Origin: Cellulomonas persica
Lineage (GTDB): Bacteria; Actinomycetota; Actinomycetes; Actinomycetales; Cellulomonadaceae
Reading direction: 5' to 3'
NCBI RefSeq assembly: GCF_007989825.1
Contig: NZ_BJUA01000002.1
Coordinates: forward strand, 124,001 to 188,000
Length of the DNA stretch: 64,000 nucleotides
Shown here: piece after piece, positions 8,905 through 16,087 of the stretch
Layout: each line of letters starts with the position of its first letter
Position numbering within the stretch: position 1 is the first letter of the stretch
The notes under the pieces: generated by a model
Databases searched by the model: none
Told to the model about the DNA's origin: nothing
What the model saw: the letters and a program-made list of their open reading frames with translations, nothing else
Translations under genes and position numbers: made by a program

Positions 8905-10160
8905 CGGGCGCGACGACGCCCGTGGCGGTGTGTGCGCGGTGCGGGGGAGCGCTGCAGCCGGACGACCGGTTCTGCGAGGAGTGCGGCACGCGCGTCGTGG
9001 AGGCGCCGCAGCCCGGGACCCAGGCCGCGGTCGGCACACCGCCGGTCTCCGCCAAGGTCGCGGACCTCGACGACAACGAGCTCGGCGTCGACCCCGGCCC
9101 GGTCCCCGCCCCGCCGGCGCGGTGCCGGTCGTGCGGCGGGACGGTCGCGGCCGACGGGTACTGCGAGCAGTGCGGTGAGCCGGCAGCCTCGGCGCGCGAC
9201 CACTGGTCGGAGAGCCCCGCGCCGTGGGTCGGCGGGGTGTGCGACCGCGGCGTGCGGCACGCCCGCAACGAGGACGCGATGGCGCTGGCCGCGTCGGGCG
9301 GCTTCGCCGCGCTCGTCGTGTGCGACGGCGTCTCGACCGCACCGGACTCCGACGTGGCGAGCCTCGCCGCGGTCGCGGCGGCGCGTGACGTGCTCCTGGC
9401 GGGCGGCCCCGACGGCGCCGAGAGGGCGACCGGCTCGCCGGCCGCCCGTACCGCCGTGTTCTCGGGGCTGCTCGCGCGTGCCGCGGTCGCGGGCGACGAG
9501 GCCGTCGCGGCGACGGTCCGCGAGGGCGTGGGACCCGAGCACGCGCCGTCGTGCACGTTCGTCGCCGCGGTCGTGGACGACGACCTGCTCGTCGCCGGGT
9601 GGCTCGGCGACTCGCGCGTGTACTGGCTGCCGGACGACGAGCCGGGCGAGCAGCTCACCGCGGACGACTCGTGGGCGGGTGAGCTGATCGCGCGCGGTGT
9701 GCCGCGCGAGGCCGCCGAGGCGTCCCCGCAGGCGCACGCGATCACGCGGTGGCTCGGACCCGACGCCGACGACGTGACGGCGCGGACCACCGCCACGGTG
9801 ATCGACGGCCCGGGCTGGGTGCTCGTGTGCTCCGACGGACTGTGGAACTACTGCTCCGGTGCGCAGGACCTCGCCGCGCTCGTGCGCGGCTTCGCGCAGG
9901 CCCGCGACGGCGACCCGACGCGCGTCGCGGGCGACCTCGTGGCGTGGGCCAACGCGCAGGGCGGGCGGGACAACGTGACCGTCGCGCTCGCGCGGGCAGG
10001 TGCGGCACGCGGCCAGGCGGGCACCGCCCCGTCGGACGCCGAGGACCAGCGCCCTGACCAGCACGACGACCCTCACGACGACGAGGTGACGACCCCTGTG
10101 CGTCGAGTGTCCGAGCCCCCGGGTTCGGATAGCCTCGGCAGCACCCGACCGAAGGATTGA
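8901..10160 (+). CDS. PP2C-family protein phosphatase with two N-terminal zinc ribbons
   Basis: This protein has 419 residues from GTG 8901; an adjacent in-frame GTG at 8898 is possible. Two zinc ribbons (C11, C14, C25, C28 and C75, C78, C88, C91) precede a PP2C catalytic domain with the metal-binding signatures NEDA (123-126), CDG (D142), GDSR (236-239), SDG (D312) and GGRDN (D357). All metal ligands are present, so it should be active as an Mn/Mg-dependent Ser/Thr phosphatase and is likely the counterpart of the preceding kinase. The C-terminal tail is acidic and contains DEVTTPVRR (T397, T398), which resembles the phosphorylated Thr-Thr site of GarA. There is no membrane segment, unlike PstP-type phosphatases. 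Confidence 0.9.
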   Translation: MTGATTPVAVCARCGGALQPDDRFCEECGTRVVEAPQPGTQAAVGTPPVSAKVADLDDNELGVDPGPVPAPPARCRSCGGTVAADGYCEQCGEPAASARDHWSESPAPWVGGVCDRGVRHARNEDAMALAASGGFAALVVCDGVSTAPDSDVASLAAVAAARDVLLAGGPDGAERATGSPAARTAVFSGLLARAAVAGDEAVAATVREGVGPEHAPSCTFVAAVVDDDLLVAGWLGDSRVYWLPDDEPGEQLTADDSWAGELIARGVPREAAEASPQAHAITRWLGPDADDVTARTTATVIDGPGWVLVCSDGLWNYCSGAQDLAALVRGFAQARDGDPTRVAGDLVAWANAQGGRDNVTVALARAGAARGQAGTAPSDAEDQRPDQHDDPHDDEVTTPVRRVSEPPGSDSLGSTRPKD

Positions 10161-10162
10161 GC

Positions 10163-11440
10163 GTGGCCGTCTTCACTGCCGAGGTCTTCCAGAACGAGTT
10201 CCTGCCGCAGGGCGGGACCGACGTGCATGCGATCGTCACGTTGACCAGCTCGGGTGCGGGCGCGGCGGCGACGGCGTCGGGCGGGGTCGCCGAGATCATC
10301 ATGGTCGACACGTCCGGCTCGATGAGCGGCCGCAACCTCGACGCCGCGAAGCACGCGGCCCAGGTGGCGGTCGACCAGATCGCCGACGGCACGTGGTTCG
10401 CGATCGTGGGCGGCAGCCACGTCGCGCAGCGGATCTTCCCGTACCCCAACGCGGTGCGGGACATGGTGCAGATGGAGCCGGGCGCGCGGTTCGAGGCCAA
10501 GCGCGCGATCAGCACGCTCATGCCCTCGGGCGGCACGGCGATGAGCACGTGGCTCGCGCTGACCGACCGGCTGTTCGCGACGGTTCCGCAGGCGCCGCAG
10601 CGGCACGCGATCCTGCTGACGGACGGAAAGAACGAGTCGGAGCCCCGCGCCGCGCTGTCGGCCGTGGTGCGCAAGGTGACGGGTCACTTCCAGTGCGACG
10701 CGCGCGGCGTCGGCGCGAACTGGCAGGTCGACGAGCTGCGCGAGATCTCCACGGCGCTGCTCGGGACGGTGGACCTGATCGCCCACCCCGACGACATCGC
10801 GGAGGACTTCCGCGACCTGGTGCAGCGCTCGATGTCGCGAGGGATCGCCGACGCCGAGCTGCGGGTCTGGGCGCCGCAGGGCGCGCAGGTGCTGTTCGTG
10901 CGGCAGGTCGCCCCGACGGTCGAGGACCTCACGTCGCGCCGTGTCGCGGTCAACGCGCTCACGAGCGGCTACCCGACGGGCTCGTGGGGCGACGAGTCGC
11001 GCGACTACCACGTGGCCGTGCGCGTGGGCTCCAAGCCCGTCGGCTCGGAGCAGCTCGCGGCGCGCGTCCAGATCGCCGTCGGCGGTGAGGTGCTCGCCTC
11101 CGGCCTGGTCAAGGCCCGCTGGTCCGACGACGACTCGCTCACCGCCCGGATCAGTCCGGAGGTCGCGCACTACACGGGCCAGGCCGAGCTCGCGAGCGTG
11201 ATCCAGGAGGGCCTGGCGGCCAAGGCCGCGGGCGACGAGGCGACCGCGACCGTCAAGCTCGGCCGGGCGGTCCAGCTCGCGCAGGAGACCGGGAACGACG
11301 AGGCGACGAGCCGGCTCAAGCGCGTCGTCGAGATCGACGACCCGGAGCAGGGCACGGTCCGCCTCAAGCGGAACACCGACAAGCTCGACGAGATGGCGCT
11401 CGACACCGCCTCGACGAAGACGACCCGGGTGCGCAAGTGA
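10163..11440 (+). CDS. VWA-domain protein of the TerY-like type with intact MIDAS
   Basis: This protein has 425 residues. The metal-ion-dependent adhesion site is complete: DTSGS (D49, S51, S53), T125 in SGGTAMS and D154 in LLTDG. A beta-rich middle domain and a helical C-terminus (about 330-425) follow. I chose GTG 10163 because GAAGGA at 10151-10156 is six bases upstream; the TTG at 10157 overlaps the preceding stop but has no spacing to that site. A TAGCCT at 10130-10135 could be an internal -10 element. VWA proteins next to a kinase and a PP2C phosphatase form the 'TerY-P triad' described in Ter stress systems. The partner bound by this domain is unknown. Confidence 0.85.
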   Translation: MAVFTAEVFQNEFLPQGGTDVHAIVTLTSSGAGAAATASGGVAEIIMVDTSGSMSGRNLDAAKHAAQVAVDQIADGTWFAIVGGSHVAQRIFPYPNAVRDMVQMEPGARFEAKRAISTLMPSGGTAMSTWLALTDRLFATVPQAPQRHAILLTDGKNESEPRAALSAVVRKVTGHFQCDARGVGANWQVDELREISTALLGTVDLIAHPDDIAEDFRDLVQRSMSRGIADAELRVWAPQGAQVLFVRQVAPTVEDLTSRRVAVNALTSGYPTGSWGDESRDYHVAVRVGSKPVGSEQLAARVQIAVGGEVLASGLVKARWSDDDSLTARISPEVAHYTGQAELASVIQEGLAAKAAGDEATATVKLGRAVQLAQETGNDEATSRLKRVVEIDDPEQGTVRLKRNTDKLDEMALDTASTKTTRVRK

Positions 11441-12252
11441 GCACCGTCGTGTGCCCTGAGGGCCACGCCTCGGCGTCGACCGACTACTGCGACGTCTGCG
11501 GCGCGCCGATCACGTCCGCGGCGCCGGGTGCGGCACCCGCGACGTCCGCGCCCGCCGCGGCGGATCCGACGGGTCCCTCCGCGTGCCCGCACTGCAGCGC
11601 GCCCGCCGCCCCGGGGGCGCTCTTCTGCGAGAACTGCGGCTACGACTTCACCACGGGCGCCACGCCGGCCCCCGTCACGCCGCTCACGCCCCCGGGCGCG
11701 CCTCAGACCGGCCCGGTGCCGACCGTGTCCGCACCGCGGGCCCCCGCCGAGGCGCCGACAGGCCCGGCGACGGGCCAGACGCCCGCGGTGGAGGCCGCGG
11801 AGCCGGCGACCGACGGCACGGCCCTGCCGACGCCCGCACCGGCGGGCTCGCAGGAGTGGGTGGCCGAGGTCTGGATCGACCCCGACTGGTACGCGCTACA
11901 GCAGCCGGAGGACCCGTTGCCGTCCGTGGGCCTGCCGGTCCTGGTGCCCCTGCGCACGCGCAGCGTGCTCGTCGGGCGGCCGTCGACGTCCCGCAACATC
12001 CACCCGCAGATCGACTGCGGCGCGGACTCGGGCGTGTCGCGGCGGCACTGCCAGCTCAACACCGACGGCCAGCGCTGGTGGGTCGAGGACCTGCAGTCGT
12101 CGAACGGCACCTACCTCGCGCGCGTGGGCGACGCCCTGCCGACGACGCCCGTGCCCGTCGGCCAGCGTCATGAGATCGCGGACGGCGACCGGGTGTATGT
12201 CGGAGCGTGGACGCGGATCGTCGTGCGTCACGCCCTGCCCGGCGAGGTCTGA
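11437..12252 (+). CDS. Zinc-ribbon FHA-domain phosphothreonine reader
   Basis: This protein has 271 residues. Two N-terminal Cys clusters (C6, C18, C21 with H10 as a possible fourth ligand; C50, C53, C64, C67) are followed by a long Ala/Pro/Thr linker and a C-terminal FHA domain with GR (180-181), SRRH (201-204) and SSNGTY (221-226), the phosphothreonine-binding residues. It is the last gene of the operon (GTGA overlap at 11437). It could be a PknG substrate or reader, but the ETTS phosphorylation motif of OdhI and GarA is absent near its N-terminus, so it is probably not their direct equivalent. Confidence 0.88.
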   Translation: MSTVVCPEGHASASTDYCDVCGAPITSAAPGAAPATSAPAAADPTGPSACPHCSAPAAPGALFCENCGYDFTTGATPAPVTPLTPPGAPQTGPVPTVSAPRAPAEAPTGPATGQTPAVEAAEPATDGTALPTPAPAGSQEWVAEVWIDPDWYALQQPEDPLPSVGLPVLVPLRTRSVLVGRPSTSRNIHPQIDCGADSGVSRRHCQLNTDGQRWWVEDLQSSNGTYLARVGDALPTTPVPVGQRHEIADGDRVYVGAWTRIVVRHALPGEV

Positions 12253-12465
12253 CCCGTCCGACGTCCGCCGGGTGACGATTCTCACATCGCCGCTGGTCAT
12301 GGCGTTGCCGTGCCGGCGGCGCCTGCGGCGCGCCCGGGTCGCGGCCCGGCGGGCGAGGACCGGTCGCGCAAGGACCGTCGGCGGGCTCCGGACGCCGCGT
12401 CTCGGGGTCCACGCGACCGGCCCGTCGGCCGTCGACGGCGAGCGCGGGCTCCGCGACACGCCGTG

Positions 12466-12489
12466 AGATCCGCGTGATCGTGCGGATCT
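12466..12489. promoter_or_regulatory. Perfect 8-bp inverted repeat, possible operator
   Basis: Arms AGATCCGC and GCGGATCT are separated by GTGATCGT, whose own centre is GATC. The dyad lies 22 bases upstream of the probable -35 element of the tRNA promoter. It is not followed by a T-run, so an operator is more likely than a terminator. No binding protein is known. Confidence 0.4.
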
Positions 12490-12510
12490 GCAGACGGGGA
12501 GACGAGCCAG

Positions 12511-12541
12511 TTGGACTCTGGAGCAAACGCTCGGCTAAAGT
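12511..12541 (+). promoter_or_regulatory. Probable promoter of the tRNA-Gly/Cys/Val cluster
   Basis: TTGGAC (12511-12516) and TAAAGT (12536-12541) are spaced by 19 bases and resemble a housekeeping sigma promoter. Transcription would start near 12548, about 40 bases before the first tRNA. Confidence 0.6.
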
Positions 12542-12587
12542 CTGGGACGCACACGGAACGCCGGTGAGAACCGGGGGACGTGACAGC

Positions 12588-12659
12588 GCGGACGTGGCTC
12601 AGTGGTAGAGCATCACCTTGCCAAGGTGAGGGTCGCGGGTTCGAATCCCGTCGTCCGCT
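12588..12659 (+). tRNA. tRNA-Gly (anticodon GCC)
   Basis: A 72-base cloverleaf: acceptor GCGGACG pairs with CGTCCGC, the anticodon loop is TTGCCAA (anticodon GCC), and the T arm is GCGGG TTCGAAT CCCGT. The discriminator is T at 12659 and no CCA is encoded. Confidence 0.97.
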
Positions 12660-12705
12660 CGGAGACATCCTTCTCGGCCCAGGCCGCTGAGGACTGCGGT
12701 CTCAG

Positions 12706-12776
12706 GGTGGAGTGGCCGAGAGGCGAGGCAGCGGCCTGCAAAGCCGTATACGTGGGTTCGAATCCCATCTCCACCT
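12706..12776 (+). tRNA. tRNA-Cys (anticodon GCA)
   Basis: A 71-base cloverleaf: acceptor GGTGGAG pairs with CTCCACC, the anticodon loop is TGCAAAG on a CGGCC/CCG stem (anticodon GCA), and the T arm is GTGGG TTCGAAT CCCAT. CCA is not encoded. Confidence 0.95.
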
Positions 12777-12792
12777 CGCAAGCACCACCTCC

Positions 12793-12867
12793 GGGCGATT
12801 GGCGCAGCGGTAGCGCGCTTCCCTGACACGGAAGAGGTCACTGGTTCGATCCCAGTATCGCCCACCA
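12793..12867 (+). tRNA. tRNA-Val (anticodon GAC), CCA encoded
   Basis: Acceptor GGGCGAT pairs with ATCGCCC, the anticodon loop is CTGACAC (anticodon GAC), and the T arm is CACTGG TTCGATC CCAGT. The discriminator A at 12864 is followed by an encoded CCA (12865-12867). It closely resembles the tRNA-Val(CAC) at 20226. Confidence 0.96.
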
Positions 12868-12876
12868 GCATCACCA

Positions 12877-12914
12877 CGAAGAGCCCGTCCCGGGACCAGG
12901 GGACGGGCTCTTCG
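12877..12914 (+). terminator. Hairpin terminator of the tRNA cluster
   Basis: A long GC-rich stem runs from CGAAGAGCCCGTCC to GGACGGGCTCTTCG with a short loop, ten bases after the last tRNA, followed by TCTGTC. There is no long T-run, as is common in high-GC actinobacteria. Confidence 0.8.
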
Positions 12915-12953
12915 TCTGTCCGGGCTCGTCTGTCCGCCCTCATCGCGTGCAGG

Positions 12954-12990
12954 CTCGTCAGTCGCTCGTCCGTCGCTCGTCGGTCGCTGG
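12954..12990. repeat. Short degenerate GTCGCTCGTC tandem repeat
   Basis: Three near-copies of a 10-11 base GTCGCTCGTC unit lie in the gap between the tRNA terminator and the end of the nnrD gene. It is simple-sequence in character and no function is apparent. Confidence 0.4.
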
Positions 12991-13020
12991 TTCGCAGCCG
13001 CGGCACGTCGCACGCCGGGG

Positions 13021-13956
13021 TCACGACGACTGGTACTCGAGCAGGACGCGGGGGAGTGCGTCGACGAGCTCGCGTGCCAGGAAGCCGATCGGTCCGACCT
13101 GAGCGGTCAGGCGGTCGCCCGCCGCGGTGTGCAGCGCGACGCCCCAGCACGTCGCCCGGTCGAGGTCCGTGCCACCCGCGAGCAGGCCGGCCACAGCGCC
13201 CGCGAGCACGTCGCCGCTGCCGGACGTGCCCAGCCCGGAGTGGCCGCTCGCGGACTGCCACGCTCCGCCACCGGGTGCCGCGACGTGCCCGGAGAGCGCG
13301 ACGACGGCCCCGTACCGGTCCGCGATCGCCGCCGCCGCGTCCGGAGCGTCGAGCTCGTCACCGCCGAGCAGCCGCGCAGCCTCGCTCGTGTTCGGGGTCA
13401 GCACCAGGCGGCCCGCGAGCGTCCGACGCGCGTCGCCCAGGTCCGGGAGAACGCCCAGCGCATACGCGTCGAGCACGACGGGCGTCGTCGCGGGCAGCGC
13501 CGCGCAGATGTCGTCGACGACCTGGCGCGACCCGTCCGGGTCGTCGAGCCCTGGTCCGACGAGCACGACGTCGGCCCGCTCGAGCTCGTCACCCAGCGCG
13601 TCGGGGGGAGCGCCGCGCACCGAGCCCGTGGCGGTCTCGGGGAGCGGGACCACGCCTGCCTCGGGGACCGCGACGGCGACGCCGACGTCCGCCGAGGACG
13701 CGACCGCGAGGGTGAGGCGCCCGGCCCCGATGCGCAGCGCGGCGAGCCCGGCGAGCATCGCGGCGCCGGGCGTGCGGCGTGCGCCGCCGACCACCAGCAC
13801 GGCTCCGCGCTCGTCCTTGGAGCCGTGCCGGTCCGGGAGCGGCCAGGTGCGCAGCAGCGCCGGCGTGATCGACACGGCGCCTCGTCCGTCGTCGGTACCG
13901 CGTGCGTCGTCGGTACCGCGTGCGTCGTCGGCACCGCGTGCGTCGTCAGCGGCCAC
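13021..13956 (-). CDS. nnrD: ADP/ATP-dependent NAD(P)H-hydrate dehydratase
   Basis: This protein has 311 residues from GTG 13956. It matches the ribokinase-like YjeF C-terminal domain: VLVVGGARRTPGAAMLAG near the start, VLVGPGLDD, LTPNTSEAARLLGG, and the nucleotide/catalytic segment GTSGSGDVLAGAVAGLLAGG with the catalytic Asp. It repairs hydrated NADH and NADPH. The first 27 residues are three DDARGT-type repeats that homologues lack; a second in-frame GTG at 13875 begins at the conserved region (SITPALLRTWP). The longer start overlaps the upstream mutase stop by 11 bases. The epimerase partner is not in the window. Confidence 0.88.
   Translation of the reverse strand: MAADDARGADDARGTDDARGTDDGRGAVSITPALLRTWPLPDRHGSKDERGAVLVVGGARRTPGAAMLAGLAALRIGAGRLTLAVASSADVGVAVAVPEAGVVPLPETATGSVRGAPPDALGDELERADVVLVGPGLDDPDGSRQVVDDICAALPATTPVVLDAYALGVLPDLGDARRTLAGRLVLTPNTSEAARLLGGDELDAPDAAAAIADRYGAVVALSGHVAAPGGGAWQSASGHSGLGTSGSGDVLAGAVAGLLAGGTDLDRATCWGVALHTAAGDRLTAQVGPIGFLARELVDALPRVLLEYQSS
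13888..13947. repeat. 18-bp tandem repeat at the nnrD 5' end
   Basis: Three copies of an 18-base unit (GTCGTCGGTACCGCGTGC; the third differs at one base) plus a partial fourth. Read on the minus strand they encode DDARGT repeats. Being a multiple of three, copy changes would keep the frame. Confidence 0.85.
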
Positions 13957-14689
13957 GGGCGTCCGTCCCTTCGTGCTCGGTGACCGGGGCGTCGAGCGCG
14001 GCCAGGTGCGCGACGTCGTCGAAGGACGTCGCGCGCCAGGTGCCCTCGACGTGCTCGAGGCGGCTCACGGACGCGTTGCGGACGCCCCCGTGGCCGACGA
14101 GGTCGAACAGCTCGTCCTCGGTGAGCTCCTCGAGCACGTAGCGGACCAGGGCGATCACGGCGTCATGGGTGACGACGAGCACGAGCCGCCCGGCCTCGCG
14201 CCGGTCGATGTCGGCCAGTACCGACCGCAGGCGCAGTGCGACGTCGGCCCACGACTCGCCGCCCGGGGGCCGGTAGTAGAACTTGCCGAGCAGCGCCCGC
14301 CGGGCGGTCTCGTCGGGCAGGAGACGCGCCATGCCGCCCGTCGTCAGCCGGTCGGTGATGCCGAGCTCGCGGTCGCGCAGGCGCTCGTCGAGCCGGACCG
14401 GCAGGTCGAACCCCGCGGCACCGAGGGCGGCCTCGGCGGTCTGGCGGGCCCGCAGGTAGGGCGAGCACCACACGACGTCGGGCCGCTCACGCGCGGGGAG
14501 GTCGGCGAGCCACGCGCCGACGGCACGCGCCTGCTCGATCCCGCGCGCGCTGAGCGGGGTGTCGGCGTCGCGCGTGTCGAGGTCGAGCCGGTCCGCGCCG
14601 GCGCGCGCCGCCGCGGTAGCGGCCACGTTGCCGACGCTCTCGCCGTGCCGCACCAGCACGAGCCCACCCGCGACGTCTGCGTCCCTCAT
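13946..14689 (-). CDS. Histidine phosphatase (phosphoglycerate-mutase-like) family protein
   Basis: This protein has 247 residues from ATG 14689, which overlaps the upstream stop (ATGA). The RHGES motif with the catalytic His lies near the N-terminus (LVLVRHGESVGN), with a second conserved His in VVTHDAVI and Arg in SPYLRARQTAE. It belongs to the branch with a FYYRPPGGESW segment. Members dephosphorylate varied small molecules, so the substrate cannot be read from sequence. It is the fourth gene of a five-gene minus-strand operon. Confidence 0.88.
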   Translation of the reverse strand: MRDADVAGGLVLVRHGESVGNVAATAAARAGADRLDLDTRDADTPLSARGIEQARAVGAWLADLPARERPDVVWCSPYLRARQTAEAALGAAGFDLPVRLDERLRDRELGITDRLTTGGMARLLPDETARRALLGKFYYRPPGGESWADVALRLRSVLADIDRREAGRLVLVVTHDAVIALVRYVLEELTEDELFDLVGHGGVRNASVSRLEHVEGTWRATSFDDVAHLAALDAPVTEHEGTDARGR

Positions 14690-15369
14690 CCTTCGACTCC
14701 CGTCGCGTCGTGCGCGGCGCCCACAGGTTTGGACTCGGGCGAGCCGCGTTCCCGCAGGTAGATCGACAGCACCACCATGCTGGCCACGGCGAGGAACTCC
14801 GACTGCCAGTTCTGAAGCGTGCGGTTCCAGAAGTCGGGCAGGGTGAGGTACTCCGCGTACCCGACCGGGTCCTGCAGGTCCCGCAGGTGCTCCTCGTTGA
14901 GCTGCGTGCGGCCGGTGACGGACTGCGCGAACCACGACGCGAGGAAGATCGCGCCCATGACGAGCGTCAGCGAGTGCGAGTAGACCGACAGCCGCCACCC
15001 ACCGCGTCGTGCCCAGGCCGGGGAGCTCTCGTCGGCGTACGTCCCGACCTTCTGCTGCTCGTCGGACTCGCGTCCCTCCTCGCCCGGCTTCTTGGACTCG
15101 GGGGAGCCGTGCTGGACGAACCAGACCGTCGCGCCGATGTAGAGCAGGAACTGCAGGAACTCCGACTGCCAGTTCTCCGCCACGTCGACCGCGAACGACG
15201 ACGACGCGACGTACGAGACGAGCGAGACGGGGGCGAGCCCGGAGGCCCGCTGCTCACCGTTGAACAGCGCGACGCCCGTCAGGGCCTGGCCGGCGAGCGT
15301 CACGACGAACAGCGCCGCGAAGAACAGCGTCAGGCCGTTGCCTCGCAGGGCGTTCCTGGCGGCGCTCAT
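14686..15369 (-). CDS. DUF6766 membrane protein with internal duplication
   Basis: This protein has 227 residues from ATG 15369. Hydrophobic spans lie near 13-35, 72-86, 131-150 and 194-206. The segments NWQSEFL (67-73 and 187-193) and GSPESK (88-93 and 209-214) occur twice with the same spacing, so the protein is a two-fold repeat with the GSPESK ends probably on the cytoplasmic side. The family (DUF6766, recognised by these motifs) has no known function. Both ends overlap neighbours by ATGA. Confidence 0.8.
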   Translation of the reverse strand: MSAARNALRGNGLTLFFAALFVVTLAGQALTGVALFNGEQRASGLAPVSLVSYVASSSFAVDVAENWQSEFLQFLLYIGATVWFVQHGSPESKKPGEEGRESDEQQKVGTYADESSPAWARRGGWRLSVYSHSLTLVMGAIFLASWFAQSVTGRTQLNEEHLRDLQDPVGYAEYLTLPDFWNRTLQNWQSEFLAVASMVVLSIYLRERGSPESKPVGAAHDATGVEG

Positions 15370-15449
15370 CGCTGCAGCACCCCGAGGGCGACGAACCACG
15401 CCAGGCAGGCGGCCTCGAGCACGAGCACCGAGGTGAACAGCGCGCGCAC
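15366..15449 (-). CDS. 27-residue single-span membrane peptide
   Basis: GTG 15449 opens a 27-residue frame that is almost wholly hydrophobic after a short basic start (MRALFTSVLV, then LEAACLAWFVALGVLQR). Its stop overlaps the ATG of the DUF6766 gene (ATGA), and its start lies one base after the stop of the lipoprotein gene. Coupling on both sides argues for real translation; the small size keeps confidence moderate. It could be a small subunit of the DUF6766 protein. Confidence 0.5.
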   Translation of the reverse strand: MRALFTSVLVLEAACLAWFVALGVLQR

Positions 15450-15450
15450 G

Positions 15451-15888
15451 TCAGCTGCCCTCCAGCGTGCAGTCGTACGGCCGCTCGGGGCGCGGTTCGC
15501 AGCCCGCTGCGGTCACGAGCCATCCGTCCCTCGAGCGGGTGAGGAACAGGACGTCGTCGTCGGTGCGGACCTGCGCCTGGCGGCCGAACACACGCGCCTG
15601 CGTCGCATGCGTCGCGGTGGGCAGGTCGAGCTCGACCACGGCGGTGGAGCACGACGAACCGCTGTCCTCCTCGAGCGTCTCGACCGTGGTCGGCGCGAGG
15701 AGCGCGCACGCCGAGGCGCCGTCGTCGTGCGCCACGCTCGCGGCGAACGTCGTCGCGGCCTGCGAGGCCTCGCCCGCCCCGGGACCGGCCACCGAGCACG
15801 CGCCGAGGAGCGCGAGCGTCGTGGCGGCGACGGGGGCAGCCCGCCAGCGCGTGGCGGCCCGCATCGGCGTACCGGAGGAACGGGACAT
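15451..15888 (-). CDS. Small exported lipoprotein of unknown function
   Basis: This protein has 145 residues from ATG 15888; GTG 15897 and ATG 15864 are alternatives and none has a strong ribosome site. A basic N-terminus and hydrophobic core end in LLGAC, with lipidated Cys at about 31. The mature part has several Cys residues (CALLAPTT, SSCSTAV, AAGCEPRP, YDCTLEG), which suggest disulphides. No family is recognised. It is the first gene of the operon running to nnrD. Confidence 0.75.
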   Translation of the reverse strand: MSRSSGTPMRAATRWRAAPVAATTLALLGACSVAGPGAGEASQAATTFAASVAHDDGASACALLAPTTVETLEEDSGSSCSTAVVELDLPTATHATQARVFGRQAQVRTDDDVLFLTRSRDGWLVTAAGCEPRPERPYDCTLEGS

Positions 15889-16087
15889 GCCTCGCACGCT
15901 AACCGCGCACCGAGGACCCCGCTCGCGGACGAGGCGACGCGCGGGATCGCGCGCTCACGCCCAGGTGCCGTGCAGCGGCAGCCGGCTCGACGACCCCGCG
16001 TCCGGCCACGACCCGATAGGTTGCGGCCGGGAGCGGTGGTCGCCGAGGGGTCACCCCCGCGCGGCATGGAGGTCCGGGAGGCTGCCG

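Larger units (their letters stand above)
12253..12587 (+). other. Intergenic region between the kinase operon and the tRNA cluster
   Basis: No convincing gene lies here. The first 200 bases are very GC-rich with short imperfect stems but no clear terminator. The 3' part holds a perfect dyad (12466-12489) and a promoter-like sequence for the tRNAs (12511-12541), both listed separately. Confidence 0.5.

Noticed and set aside
1..12252. A phage, plasmid or integrative element at the left end
   Set aside because: No integrase, transposase, direct repeats or tRNA-edge duplication are visible, and codon use looks like that of neighbouring genes.
12588..12867. tRNA cluster as an integration site
   Set aside because: No repeated tRNA 3' end is present next to it; the similar 3' sequence at 20277-20300 belongs to a complete tRNA-Val gene.
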